From NCBI GenBank assembly GCA_017421975.1, contig JAFOHE010000159.1, forward strand, positions 1-45,466: 45,466 bases of DNA, written 5' to 3'. Under the pieces are notes generated by a model. The model did not search any database, was not told the DNA's origin, and saw nothing but the letters and a program-made list of their open reading frames with translations. The translations under genes and the position numbers were made by a program. Of this stretch, positions 26,982 through 35,345 are shown one piece after another. Source of the stretch: Pseudomonadota bacterium (GTDB lineage: Bacteria > Myxococcota_A > Bradymonadia > UBA4248). Each line of letters begins with the position of its first letter. Position 1 is the stretch's first letter.

Positions 26982-28355
26982 ATGGCCCGTCGATTTATTC
27001 TTGTCCTCATCTGTTCTTGTTTCGGATTTTGTGCATGCACGGAAACGGCTGCACCACCAAGTCGTGAGGGTAGGGATTGGGCGACGGCGCAGTATGCCAT
27101 GGTCAATGGTACACCCGATACATCGGAGGCACATCGTGGCGTCGTGGGCTTGTACGCTGTCAAATCCAATTCGACGTGCGCCTATAAGGATGCCCTTTAT
27201 TGTACGGGGACCCTCGTTCACCCCAGTTATGTCGTGGCTGCAGCGCATTGCGTGGCGAAGGAAATCATCTATGGCCAGCGTTATGCAGACAGTACATGCA
27301 ATAAATATACTAAAATAAGCATTGGTGCGACGGAAGCGGAAGCGGCTAAGAATCTTTATGATGCCGAATCCATCGTCTGGCACAGCGATTACAGAGATTA
27401 CGAGAATAAGGCTGAATCGACTTATTCACTTCTCAATGATATTGCTATTATCAAACTTGCTTCTCCTATACCCGAATCGGTTGCCAGGCCGATTCCCGTC
27501 CTGCCGCCATGGCTTGGGCTCTCCGCGTCGAGTGCCGGTGAGACGCTCGATATCGTTGGCTTCGGTTATGATGAACGCGGCAGCTTCGGCACAAAAGCGC
27601 GCTTCTCAACGCCACTCCTGAAGTATTGCGGTCCAAAGGAAGCCAATCGTGAGGTCGGATGCCTGCTCGATGAACGCGTCTTTGTCAACGGTTGTCATCC
27701 TTATCCCACTTACTGCCTCGAAGATGGGTACCAAAAGTACTACGAGACTGTACTCATGCCCACAGGAAGCATTTATTACACGCAGGATGAAGGCGGCCCC
27801 TGTCAGGGCGATTCAGGTGGCCCCGCTTTCGTTACGCTCAATGGAAAGGAATATCTTGCCGGCGTGACGAGCTACGGGGATATGGCGTGCGTGGCTTACG
27901 GCGTGTCAACGGCCGTTCAGGATCACTTTGATTGGCTCGTCAGCCATGCGCCGCAAATCGTCGATATGTACCCCGAGCTCTGTGATAACGGGGTGGACGA
28001 AGACGGCGACACAAAGATTGATTGTGACGATGATACATGTAAAGGCGCTGTGGCCTGTAAAAATAACGACGAAGCTGATGGGGATGATGAAAATGACGCA
28101 TCCTCTGCTGTGCATGGCGGTTCGCAAACGGGCAAGGCTGGAAGATGCAATAATAACATAGATGACAATGGCAATGGCCTCGTCGATTGTGATGACCCGG
28201 AGTGCGCCGATTACGCTGTGTGCAAGAAAAAAGATAAGTCGTCCGATTCTTCGTGTGATGCAACCCTCAAAAATCATGCGCACAATGGGGTAGCCGTATG
28301 CGGATGCTTCGGTCTGATGCTGCTCTTAGGCTTGTTCAGACGAAAACGTGTGTGA
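26982..28355 (+). CDS. Secreted trypsin-like protease (paralogue)
   Basis: A 457-residue S1 protease related to the one at 21980-24064. ATG 26982 is preceded by GGAGAGG; the longer frame to 26922 runs through an intergenic hairpin. The signal peptide region has a Cys-rich end (CSCFGFCAC) that may be a lipobox. Mature start MVNGTPDT; triad segments VAAAHC, NDIAIIKL and CQGDSGGPAF. Two CDNGVDEDGD/CNNNIDDNGNG metal-binding motifs follow, then a Cys-rich hydrophobic tail with RRKRV. It lacks the three Cys-rich DUF4215-like modules of the other copy. The pair flanks gyrB with opposite orientations, suggesting an old duplication. Confidence 0.9.
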   Translation: MARRFILVLICSCFGFCACTETAAPPSREGRDWATAQYAMVNGTPDTSEAHRGVVGLYAVKSNSTCAYKDALYCTGTLVHPSYVVAAAHCVAKEIIYGQRYADSTCNKYTKISIGATEAEAAKNLYDAESIVWHSDYRDYENKAESTYSLLNDIAIIKLASPIPESVARPIPVLPPWLGLSASSAGETLDIVGFGYDERGSFGTKARFSTPLLKYCGPKEANREVGCLLDERVFVNGCHPYPTYCLEDGYQKYYETVLMPTGSIYYTQDEGGPCQGDSGGPAFVTLNGKEYLAGVTSYGDMACVAYGVSTAVQDHFDWLVSHAPQIVDMYPELCDNGVDEDGDTKIDCDDDTCKGAVACKNNDEADGDDENDASSAVHGGSQTGKAGRCNNNIDDNGNGLVDCDDPECADYAVCKKKDKSSDSSCDATLKNHAHNGVAVCGCFGLMLLLGLFRRKRV

Positions 28356-28478
28356 GGGTGGGGGATGTCTCCCCCTACGCGGCTATTTTTTATGCAGGGA
28401 CGTTCCTACGTTTCCATGGAACGTCCCTGCATAAAAAATACGCCGCTACCCCCTCTGCGGGGAAACCCCGCAACGCCC
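28352..28478. repeat. Composite REP-like element C
   Basis: Starts at the protease stop codon. Order: GGGGGA/TCCCCC hairpin, CTACGC, long hairpin GCGGC TATTTTTTATGCAGGG... / ...ATA C GCCGC (28379-28446) with the same inner arm as element A, then CTACCCCCTC and GCGGGG/CCCCGC. Reverse complement matches the left flank of elements B and D. Confidence 0.85.
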
Positions 28479-28610
28479 CACTACAGTTCCTCGCTTTCCG
28501 ATCGGGATTTCCGGTGAAGTACGGTTATGCTTGCTTTTGCTTCATAAGATCTGTAAAATACTTCCCCTTTCATGAGAAAGGACGAAGTGACAGTTTTTGG
28601 AGTTTTGCGT

Positions 28611-29363
28611 ATGAAACAGTATCACATTGCGCTCGATGAGAGCCAGGTTGGGCGTTATGTCCTTCTTCCCGGTAACCCGCAACGCGTCGAAAAAATGGCA
28701 AAGTATCTTGATAATCCCGTCTATGTCGGACAAAATCGAGAATATTGTTGCTGGAATGGAGAGGTTTTGGGCGAAAAAGTGTCGATTCTCTCAACGGGAA
28801 TCGGTGGCCCTTCTGCCGCAATCGCCATGGAAGAACTCGGCCAGATCGGGGCGGACACGTTTATTCGCACAGGCACATGTGGTATGCTTCAACCTGGACA
28901 CGGACGCGGTGAAATCGTCATACCTACCGGAAGTGTTCGTGGCGGTGCCACGGCAAATGCTTATGTGCCCTTGAATTTCCCCGCTGTTGCGCATCACGAG
29001 ATCGTCGCGGATCTCATTGAGGCTGCTAAAAAGCTCCAATATAAGCATAGCGTCGGGATCATTCAGTGCAAAGATGCTTTCTATCTTGAAGATCCTGCTG
29101 TTTTGCCTCGTCAGAAAGACGTCGAGGCCGAATGGGAAGTCTGGCGGCGTGCCGGCGTTGTCGCTTCTGAAATGGAATCCGATACCCTTTTTGTCATCGC
29201 TTCTATTCGCGGTTTCCGTATGGGCACAGTCTTAATGAGCCTCGGCGGTACAGCCGGTGAAACAGAAATGGTCGGTACGTCTAAAGATGAGCTTGATCGT
29301 ATGACGACAACGGCCATCGAAGCGCTCAAAATCCGCATTCTCAAGGACAGAGCATCCAAGTAA
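28611..29363 (+). CDS. udp: Uridine phosphorylase
   Basis: A 250-residue enzyme of the PNP/UDP phosphorylase family 1; E. coli Udp has 253. It splits uridine with phosphate to uracil and ribose-1-phosphate in pyrimidine salvage. Seen: phosphate-site LLPGNPQRV (18-26), TGIGGPSAAIAMEEL, RTGTCGMLQ and the nucleoside-binding SEMESDTLFVIA. ATG 28611 is chosen since GGAG lies eight bases upstream; the reading frame extends to ATG 28572 without a site. It could use a neighbouring substrate such as another nucleoside, but the Udp-like phosphate site and length favour uridine. Convergent with the PP-loop gene. Confidence 0.88.
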   Translation: MKQYHIALDESQVGRYVLLPGNPQRVEKMAKYLDNPVYVGQNREYCCWNGEVLGEKVSILSTGIGGPSAAIAMEELGQIGADTFIRTGTCGMLQPGHGRGEIVIPTGSVRGGATANAYVPLNFPAVAHHEIVADLIEAAKKLQYKHSVGIIQCKDAFYLEDPAVLPRQKDVEAEWEVWRRAGVVASEMESDTLFVIASIRGFRMGTVLMSLGGTAGETEMVGTSKDELDRMTTTAIEALKIRILKDRASK

Positions 29364-29385
29364 GCGCCTTCAATGGATTTGAATC

Positions 29386-29413
29386 GCGCCCTCGTGTGTT
29401 TCACACACGGGGG
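29386..29413. terminator. Hairpin between convergent genes
   Basis: CCCTCGTGTGT, loop TTC, ACACACGGGGG, with one T-G pair. It separates udp from the convergent PP-loop gene. No T-run, so a weak terminator call. Confidence 0.35.
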
Positions 29414-29447
29414 ATGCTTACAGAAATTGCACATTCAAATCATGTTT

Positions 29448-30218
29448 TTAATGCTTCCGGCAAATCCTATTTTTGAGCTTTCTGAGTGCCGGAATGTTAG
29501 CCAGCATCGGGCGTAGCTTGCCGTAAATCAAATAACGTATATATGCTGTCGTCGTGAAACGGTCTCTCAAACCTTCTTCGATCGTATATTGGCAGGGATG
29601 GCAATGACCACAGGGTTTGCCTTGTATCGGCGTATAGCAAAACCAGGTCTTGTTGGACAGAGCTTCTAGACCCATTTGGCGATAGCTTTTTTTCATGTCA
29701 AGTTTTGTCAATTCTGCTAAGGGAAAGCGAAAATGACCAAAGAGCGTATTGACTTCCGGTGACGACGCATCTTTGTCGATGACGTATGTATCTTCGTCAC
29801 AATTCGCATCATGAATGCGTTTGAGGGCACCGTGCTTTTTGATCAGCGCAATGGCTTTGTCGTCTTTGTGAATAGACAGTTCAAGGCCTGGATGGTCGAG
29901 TGCAAATGTGCCAAGCCATTCATATTGGCTGCCCATATAAGTTTGAGATTTCAAATGACGAAAGGCTTCAGACACGGTGACCGCTGTCTTTCTCTCCTCC
30001 ACGCCGATGATTCGAAGCGGAAGAAAAGTGCATTTGGTTTCCAAATTGGCCTGAAGATCTGCTGTGATTTCTTGTATGGCGTGTAGTTCGTTGGGTTCAG
30101 ATGGGCGTTTGTCTGAAAGATAGTAAGGCTGTATGACGACATTCTTTCTGGAAAGTTGGGCGATTCTGAAGGTGGAATCATAACCGCCCGTCCAGAGAAT
30201 TTCGACGATGTCGGGCAT
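29448..30218 (-). CDS. PP-loop ATPase, QueC/ExsB-like
   Basis: A 256-residue adenine-nucleotide alpha-hydrolase (PP-loop) protein. The ATP pyrophosphate loop is TGGYDST (10-16), a variant of SGGxDS. A C-terminal segment CYTPIQGKPCGHCHPCQ has the cysteines that coordinate zinc in QueC (7-cyano-7-deazaguanine synthase). Overall it could act in queuosine/deazapurine synthesis or in a different ATP-driven amidation; the loop change and no clustered queD/queE genes make QueC itself uncertain. ATG 30218 has AAGGA seven bases upstream; an upstream extension to 30308 overlaps the terminator. It follows the 30311 gene on the same strand but behind a terminator. Confidence 0.75.
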   Translation of the reverse strand: MPDIVEILWTGGYDSTFRIAQLSRKNVVIQPYYLSDKRPSEPNELHAIQEITADLQANLETKCTFLPLRIIGVEERKTAVTVSEAFRHLKSQTYMGSQYEWLGTFALDHPGLELSIHKDDKAIALIKKHGALKRIHDANCDEDTYVIDKDASSPEVNTLFGHFRFPLAELTKLDMKKSYRQMGLEALSNKTWFCYTPIQGKPCGHCHPCQYTIEEGLRDRFTTTAYIRYLIYGKLRPMLANIPALRKLKNRICRKH

Positions 30219-30265
30219 GGCGTATCCTTTGATTGAAAGGTGAAAAAGTAAGGGCTTTATGCCAA

Positions 30266-30292
30266 ATAAAAAGGCGTCCGGGTCGGACGCCT
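30266..30292 (-). terminator. Rho-independent terminator
   Basis: Minus strand: GGCGTCC, loop GACCC, GGACGCCTTTTT. It lies 19 bases after the stop of the gene at 30311. Confidence 0.8.
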
Positions 30293-30310
30293 CAAGGAGG
30301 TGTGGCAAAA

Positions 30311-31207
30311 TTAGATGAGATTTCCACCACCTGACGGAATATTCTGCCCGTTGACAACGGGGCCAACAGGAACAAATGGCGGGGCAAACGTCGGAATGTT
30401 GCCTGTGCCCATGACGAGGTTAATCATCTGCGTGCTTACCCAGATGAGGAAACCCGTGGCTGCCGCTGTGGCGATGGCTTCAAAGACAGATTCGTAGACT
30501 TTGTCGTTGCTCTTGTCTTTGAGGCTGCCGGAAAATGCATCAATCATGGCCTTTTTGAGGTTATTGGGTACCGTAATGTCCGTCAGACCGGTGGCAGGAC
30601 AGGCAATAAGTGGCCAGGTCACGTTCGGCATAGGCGGTGCCACAGGACCAGGAAAAGCGGCAAACGCAGGATACCAAGGAAATCCTGTGATCATAACGCT
30701 GTCGATGTAGTTCTTGAGGCATTTGCCGACGCCTTTGCCAACGGCATCACGCCAGTCATTGAAAAATTGACCGCTCGCAAGCTGCAAATGACCTGGATAC
30801 GTCTTGAAAAGATCTTCAAATTTCATCGTCGATGTCAGGCAGCCTTTGCTGCCGACGGCACAGGGACCGTTGACCTTGATGTCCTTAAAATAAAGCGTCG
30901 GGCGCCACAGATTGAACGCATACTGAATGCCGTCAAGCATCGTTCCGATAAAGGTTTTGTAGTTCGATGTGTTGGTGCGGGCAGCATCAAAATGATATTT
31001 GTGCATATCCTGCGTCGCAAAATAGGACATGATACCATCTGCGGCGGGAAATCCCTGACCCCAGTTCGTATCGCCTACACCCTTCTTATAGTTGTCCTGG
31101 GCATCGCTGCCTTGCGGTTTCTTCCAGCTGTCTGCCGGCGGCATCTTGTGTTGGTGGCTTGCAAAGGATAGGTCTGCAAGGATCTTGATGAAACTGACTG
31201 AAGACAT
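30311..31207 (-). CDS. Hypothetical protein, Pro/Gly-rich C terminus
   Basis: Unrecognised 298-residue protein. ATG 31207 has GGAGG seven bases upstream; a four-codon longer start at 31219 includes that site. It has no signal peptide. Motifs: an FPAADGIMSYFATQDMHKYHF region, two or more conserved Cys (near 116 and 123), a PWYPAFAAFPGPVAPPMPNVTWPL segment and a hydrophobic helix (EAIATAAATGFLIWVSTQM) near residue 250. It ends in a proline-rich PTFAPPFVPVGPVVNGQNI tail. The PPFVPVGPV pattern resembles short tails I recall from Myxococcota phage-tail or secretion-associated proteins, but I cannot confirm a family. It is single, between a terminator and a divergent promoter region. Confidence 0.6.
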   Translation of the reverse strand: MSSVSFIKILADLSFASHQHKMPPADSWKKPQGSDAQDNYKKGVGDTNWGQGFPAADGIMSYFATQDMHKYHFDAARTNTSNYKTFIGTMLDGIQYAFNLWRPTLYFKDIKVNGPCAVGSKGCLTSTMKFEDLFKTYPGHLQLASGQFFNDWRDAVGKGVGKCLKNYIDSVMITGFPWYPAFAAFPGPVAPPMPNVTWPLIACPATGLTDITVPNNLKKAMIDAFSGSLKDKSNDKVYESVFEAIATAAATGFLIWVSTQMINLVMGTGNIPTFAPPFVPVGPVVNGQNIPSGGGNLI

Positions 31208-31566
31208 ATCTACCTCCATTGGCTCGTGGAAACAAACTTATCCAACTTTATTTACGCTTGCAAATTCTAAGCCACGTCGCAGTCTAACTTATTCTGATAA
31301 ACGAAAAAAGTTGTTAATCCTTGCATGAGGCTTAGTTTAGATGACTTAGAACGATGCAATGATTCCCTCGCTTCGCCTTTTGTATGGCATGACACATTGA
31401 CAAATCTTCACTTCCTCTGGGGTATTCTGTCCCCAGATTTGTTTCCATTGTACGCGCTTTGACGTTAAAAAAAATAGCTCTTTGACGTATATTTTTGACG
31501 TATAGTATAGTAACGACCTCGATTGTTTGATTATTCCAGCCGTCCACGGCTTAAAGGTTGCGTGAC
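31208..31566. other. Divergent intergenic region
   Basis: About 360 bases between the 30311 gene and the RNase gene. It contains a promoter candidate at 31482-31511 preceded by repeated TTGACGT units. No gene is seen. Confidence 0.5.
31482..31511 (+). promoter_or_regulatory. Candidate sigma-70 promoter for the RNase gene
   Basis: TTGACG (31482-31487) and TATAGT (31506-31511) with an 18-base spacer, about 55 bases before ATG 31567. A second TTGACGTATA copy lies at 31495-31504 and a TTTGACGTTA at 31459-31468, so the promoter overlaps a direct repeat. Confidence 0.45.
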
Positions 31567-33666
31567 ATGACTTCTGCGAACACTCTTGTTGATTCGGCTG
31601 TCGTAGAATTTGCCGATAAGGGAAAATTTCAGCTCGGACTCGTTCTGGCCGTCGATCCCAAAACTTCCAAAGTTCGACTCATCAACCAGCTCAGGCGGGA
31701 AATCGTCCTGCCTCCACGGCAGATCCTCCATGTCATCTCAAATCATGCCGGTATTTCGTCAGACCTGCCGTTGTCCAATATCTCGGATTTGCTGACTTCG
31801 ATTGAGATTCGAGCGCAAAATCTCATTAAAGCCTCTGATATCGAGGAACTTTGGGCACTCAATGAAGGCGAAGACGCCGTTTCTCTCGATATGCTCGTCG
31901 GGTTGCTTTACTCCGATCCCACGCCTTCACAGCGTCTCGCTATGATACGTGCTTTGCGGGCTGACCGCATCTACTTCAAAGAGACGGGGACGGAGGTCTA
32001 TCAGCTCCGCTCGCCCGAAAATGTTGCGGAAATTAAGCGACAGCTCGCCATTCAGGCCGAAAAAGAACACTTCAGAAAAACTTTTGTCGATCAGGCGTGT
32101 GCGTTTCTGGTGATCGCGGATGACGAAGAACGCGCACACGCCGTCGAAATGCGCGATCATGCATGCGATGCCGCATGGAATAATATCGTGGCTTATGCCC
32201 TCTTCGGAAGCGAGGCGAAAGAACATCTCGAAGCCGATACGCTCATCGCGATGATCCAAAAACAGATTAACCGCGGGTTCCCAGGAACGGCGCACCTACG
32301 TGCACGCGCTTTCTTGAGGGAATCAGGCTATTGGGATGAAGACACAAACGTCGCTTTGCTTCGCCATGATGTGCCTGTCAGATTCTCGGATGAAATTGAA
32401 AAGCGCGCGTTCGAACGCTATCGGGCACCTCTGGAGGCACAGGATCGCCTCGATCTGACGCATCTTGAAGTCTTTTCCATTGACGATGCTTCGACGCTCG
32501 ATATCGACGATGCGATATCGATAGAGTCGCTCGATAACGGAAACATGCGGCTCGGCATTCATATCGCCGCTCCGGCTGCCGCCATTCCCTTCGATTCGCT
32601 GCTCGAAAAAGAGGCGCGTGAACGGGGTACGTCGCTTTACTTGCCAGACAGCCGTATCCCCATGCTCCCCCTCATCCTCAGTGAAAATGCGCTAAGCCTT
32701 ATGCCGAATGAACGCCGCGCTGCCATCACCTTCTTTTTTCTCATGGACAAGCAGTACAATGTCCTCGATCGCTCCATCGTGCGAAGCCTTGTCTGCTCAA
32801 AGCACAGGCTGACCTATCGTGCCGCAGAGCAGATGATCGAATTCGGAAATGACGGATTGAGCGATATGTTGCGCATGGTGTTTGAAATAACGGAAGTGTC
32901 TGAAAGCACGCGACATGCCGCCGGCGCCATCGATGTTGATTTGCCCGAAAATAAGGTCGTTTATCGACGTGACGAAGGCAAATACAGCCTTGAACCGATC
33001 GATAACGGCATGATGAGCCGCCAGCTCGTTTCAGAATGTATGATTCAGGCCAATGCTTTCGCTGCTGATTATTGCGTCGAACATGCCATTCCTGCACTCT
33101 TCAGGATTCAGCCTGCGCCATCCAATCTCCCAACAAGCGAAGAACTCGATGCCATGCCGAATGACATGATGCGTGCCCTGAGCCTGCGCCGCTGCATGTT
33201 GCCGGCCGTCTCATCCATGACACCCGGACGTCACGCCGGACTCGGACTTGAGCGCTATATTCAGGCTACGAGCCCGCTTAGGCGTTACGTCGATTTGCTC
33301 GCGCATTACCAGTTTGAAGCCTTTTTGACGACTGGCAGGCCGCTTTTCGATGATGCGCAGTTTGCAACGGCACTATCGAACGTCGAAGGGGCACTGTCTG
33401 CGGCGCGTGCGGCTTCTTCGGAAGCAAATCAATACGCCGTACTCGCTTACTTTCGACAGGAACGCGGGCGCCTCTTTGATGCCATCATCGTGCAGTACAA
33501 TCCCGAAAGGCCGGAGCATCCACATGTCATGCTCATTGACACGCAGACCCGTGCTACGCTTACGCTTCGAAAGCGTCTCCCCGTCGGGACGATTATCAAA
33601 GTCCTTGTCGATCATGCCAATCCTGATGACGGGACGTTGATCGTGAAGTTCGTGTCGGAAGCGTAG
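31567..33666 (+). CDS. RNB-domain exoribonuclease (RNase II/R family)
   Basis: A 699-residue 3'-to-5' exoribonuclease. The catalytic RNB domain begins around residue 300; IDDASTLDIDDAIS (305-318) holds the metal-binding aspartates, and later segments LHIAAPAA, YLPDSRIPMLP and HAGLGLERYIQATSPLRRY are typical. The N-terminal region is divergent, with no clear CSD pair; an S1 domain is suggested near the C terminus (RPEHPHVMLIDTQTRATLTLRKRLPVG) but is weak. ATG 31567 is preferred to TTG 31558: AAAGG at 31551-31555 fits ATG best. Length is close to RNase II/R-like proteins of cyanobacteria and plastids. It might be rnb or rnr; I do not assign either. It degrades mRNA or structured RNA. Confidence 0.88.
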   Translation: MTSANTLVDSAVVEFADKGKFQLGLVLAVDPKTSKVRLINQLRREIVLPPRQILHVISNHAGISSDLPLSNISDLLTSIEIRAQNLIKASDIEELWALNEGEDAVSLDMLVGLLYSDPTPSQRLAMIRALRADRIYFKETGTEVYQLRSPENVAEIKRQLAIQAEKEHFRKTFVDQACAFLVIADDEERAHAVEMRDHACDAAWNNIVAYALFGSEAKEHLEADTLIAMIQKQINRGFPGTAHLRARAFLRESGYWDEDTNVALLRHDVPVRFSDEIEKRAFERYRAPLEAQDRLDLTHLEVFSIDDASTLDIDDAISIESLDNGNMRLGIHIAAPAAAIPFDSLLEKEARERGTSLYLPDSRIPMLPLILSENALSLMPNERRAAITFFFLMDKQYNVLDRSIVRSLVCSKHRLTYRAAEQMIEFGNDGLSDMLRMVFEITEVSESTRHAAGAIDVDLPENKVVYRRDEGKYSLEPIDNGMMSRQLVSECMIQANAFAADYCVEHAIPALFRIQPAPSNLPTSEELDAMPNDMMRALSLRRCMLPAVSSMTPGRHAGLGLERYIQATSPLRRYVDLLAHYQFEAFLTTGRPLFDDAQFATALSNVEGALSAARAASSEANQYAVLAYFRQERGRLFDAIIVQYNPERPEHPHVMLIDTQTRATLTLRKRLPVGTIIKVLVDHANPDDGTLIVKFVSEA

Positions 33667-33690
33667 GTAGAATGAGAAGCAGCGTGGGGC

Positions 33691-33757
33691 AGTGCTATCG
33701 GCTTACAGCCGATACGCACTTGCCAAAGTCGCTATTGCTCGCGCAATACGCGACTTT
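33691..33757. repeat. Element D1: two small bulged hairpins
   Basis: 33691-33720: AGTGC, TAT, CGGCT, loop TAC, AGCCG, ATA, C, GCACT. 33725-33757: AAAGTCGC, TATTGC, loop TCGC, GCAATA, C, GCGACTTT, followed by T's. Apart from TAT/ATA and the unpaired C their sequences differ, and both stems are fully complementary. Confidence 0.85.
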
Positions 33758-33837
33758 TTGGAAACGTGGGGGCTGAAGACACAAATAAGCGCACAGCACG
33801 TCGCATGGCATGTCACGCACAATCGTGATAAGAGATG

Positions 33838-33976
33838 TTCGGGGGCGTTGCGGGGGCTGGCCCCCGCACAAGGGGGTAGCGGCGTATCTTTTTTCAGAAA
33901 AAGCGTTGTAAACGCGTTTTTCTGAAAAAAGATAGCCGCGTAGGGGGCGGTAAGACGCGTCGCACCGCCCCCTCAC
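33838..33976. repeat. Composite REP-like element D2
   Basis: GGGGGCGTTGCGGGGG / CCCCCGC hairpin, AGGGGGTAG, then long hairpin 33878-33940 (GCGGC, extra G, TAT, CTTTTTTCAGAAAAAGCG..., complement, ATA, GCCGC), CGTAGGGGGCGG / CCGCCCCC hairpin. Flanks match elements B and C, the core is different. Confidence 0.85.
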
Positions 33977-34006
33977 ACAAAAAATGATTATTTGGCGGAA
34001 ATCGAG

Positions 34007-35287
34007 ATGAGATATTGGATTGCAGGTTTATGGATCGGGGTTCTGATGAGCATGGCGGCGTGTGATGCGGCCAAAACGACGCCTCTGGACGGCAAGGCAA
34101 ATCAGCTTGCCGTGGGCGTATCGCCGGCGGACATGAAGGAAAGCACAGATGCGACTGTGAATGATGCCGTGGCGGGGCAGGCGCAGGGTAAGGCCGTCGA
34201 TCCGGTTGAAAAGGCTGTCGCTGAAATAGATGCGCTTCTGAATCAGAAAAAATTTCGTGAGGCTTATGCGGCCGTTGTGGCGGCGGAAACGGCGTTCGGC
34301 TCTTGTGCGGCGCTCAGTGCGGCGTTTGACCGCGTGTATGACGCGGATCCCGATTACCAGGCTCGCCCCCGCGAGGTCACCAATGATGAGGTCACGGCTG
34401 TCAAAAAGTTGGGCGGCGGAAGCTCGCTCGTGTACAGATTGATCAAGGATAAAAAAACTTTCGCGGCTTTTAAGCCAAAGCAGATGCGCAAACAGTCGAA
34501 TGACCGCTCCGAAATTGCGGCTTACAGGCTCTGTCCGCTCATGCGGTGCCGCTTTGACATTCCCGTCAATCATCCCGTCTGGTTTACGTATCGCCGTTTC
34601 AGCGGCCTCTATGCAAGAATTCCATCCAATCCTCCAGACGAACTTCGCGAACTTGATCTCGTCAAGGTCGATGGCGTGGATCGCGTCGTCGGAACGCAGA
34701 AAGCATGGGTGGCGGAATATGCTTTTTTCCCAATTGAGATGGAAAATTGGTGGAAACCTTTGTTCGAGGCGCCAAAAGAGTATTTGCTGAAGGCAAAGGC
34801 AGCTGAGATGCTCGATGCACAAGAGCTACAAAAACATCATAATGGCACAAAAATTGCTAATGATCTTGTAACGCATTTTGGGACGCTTACGCAGTATGCG
34901 CTTGCATTACAACTTTCGAATTTGCTTGTCTTTGATTTTTTGGTGAACAATTGGGATCGGTACAGTCAAAAAGAAGAATTCTGGGGTGTGAATTGTCAGT
35001 TTTCACACGGTCGTTTTATGTCCATCGATAACGGTGCGTCCTTTCCACAGACCCCCAATCCCAGACCGGAGCGTCACTTGCATGGCATACGGCGGTTTTC
35101 GCGTCTGACTTACGAAGCCATCGGGGCACTTGAGCACGACAGAACGCTCGAACGCCTTTATCCTGATGCGACTGAGCTGGAAAAGAAACGCTTTGAAACG
35201 TTTTGGAAGCAGAGGGAACGCTATCTTGCGTATGTGGAAGGACTAATATCGGAATATGGAGAGTCGGAAACCTTGTTTTTCGATTGA
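34007..35287 (+). CDS. Lipoprotein with FAM20C/HipA-like kinase fold (candidate)
   Basis: A 426-residue predicted lipoprotein: the signal peptide ends in MAAC (Cys19), with a disordered linker to about 60. Residues 135-420 carry an atypical kinase pattern: a small glycine-rich GGGSSLVYRL (137-146), Lys156 or Lys158 (FKPK) as ATP ligand, Glu169 (SEIAAYRL), then FDFLVNNWDRYS (309-320; Asp317 as catalytic candidate) and SIDNGASF (339-346; Asp341 as metal ligand). This N-x-DR ... DNG order is the hallmark of the FAM20C/secreted-kinase and HipA-like group. It would phosphorylate an extracytoplasmic target; substrate unknown. ATG 34007 gives the lipoprotein signal; no strong ribosome site is visible. 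It lies before the prepilin peptidase gene. Confidence 0.7.
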   Translation: MRYWIAGLWIGVLMSMAACDAAKTTPLDGKANQLAVGVSPADMKESTDATVNDAVAGQAQGKAVDPVEKAVAEIDALLNQKKFREAYAAVVAAETAFGSCAALSAAFDRVYDADPDYQARPREVTNDEVTAVKKLGGGSSLVYRLIKDKKTFAAFKPKQMRKQSNDRSEIAAYRLCPLMRCRFDIPVNHPVWFTYRRFSGLYARIPSNPPDELRELDLVKVDGVDRVVGTQKAWVAEYAFFPIEMENWWKPLFEAPKEYLLKAKAAEMLDAQELQKHHNGTKIANDLVTHFGTLTQYALALQLSNLLVFDFLVNNWDRYSQKEEFWGVNCQFSHGRFMSIDNGASFPQTPNPRPERHLHGIRRFSRLTYEAIGALEHDRTLERLYPDATELEKKRFETFWKQRERYLAYVEGLISEYGESETLFFD

Positions 35288-35301
35288 TCGGCAAGGGCAG
35301 T

Positions 35302-35345
35302 TAAGGATTGTTTGATGCGCAAGCTAAGGATTGTTTGATGCGCAA
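35302..35345. repeat. Tandem duplication of 21 bp
   Basis: TAAGGATTGTTTGATGCGCAA occurs at 35302-35322 and again at 35325-35345, separated by GC. It covers the possible ribosome site region of the prepilin peptidase gene. Confidence 0.85.

Larger units (their letters stand above)
33667..34006. other. Intergenic region with three hairpins
   Basis: 340 bases. Two small bulged hairpins follow the RNase stop, then 80 bases without visible structure, then composite element D up to 30 bases before the kinase-like gene. Reading frames across it are repeat-derived and rejected. Confidence 0.6.

Noticed and set aside
28352-28478. Plain Rho-independent terminator
   Set aside because: A long GC-rich hairpin but no proper T-tract; flanks match other copies, so a repeat element is the better explanation.
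28298-28639. 113-codon frame spanning the end of the protease and element C
   Set aside because: Covers a protease end, a repeat element and the start of udp in a different frame.
33692-33976. Overlapping frames on both strands after the RNase gene
   Set aside because: They run through D1 and D2 hairpins and give no recognisable protein.
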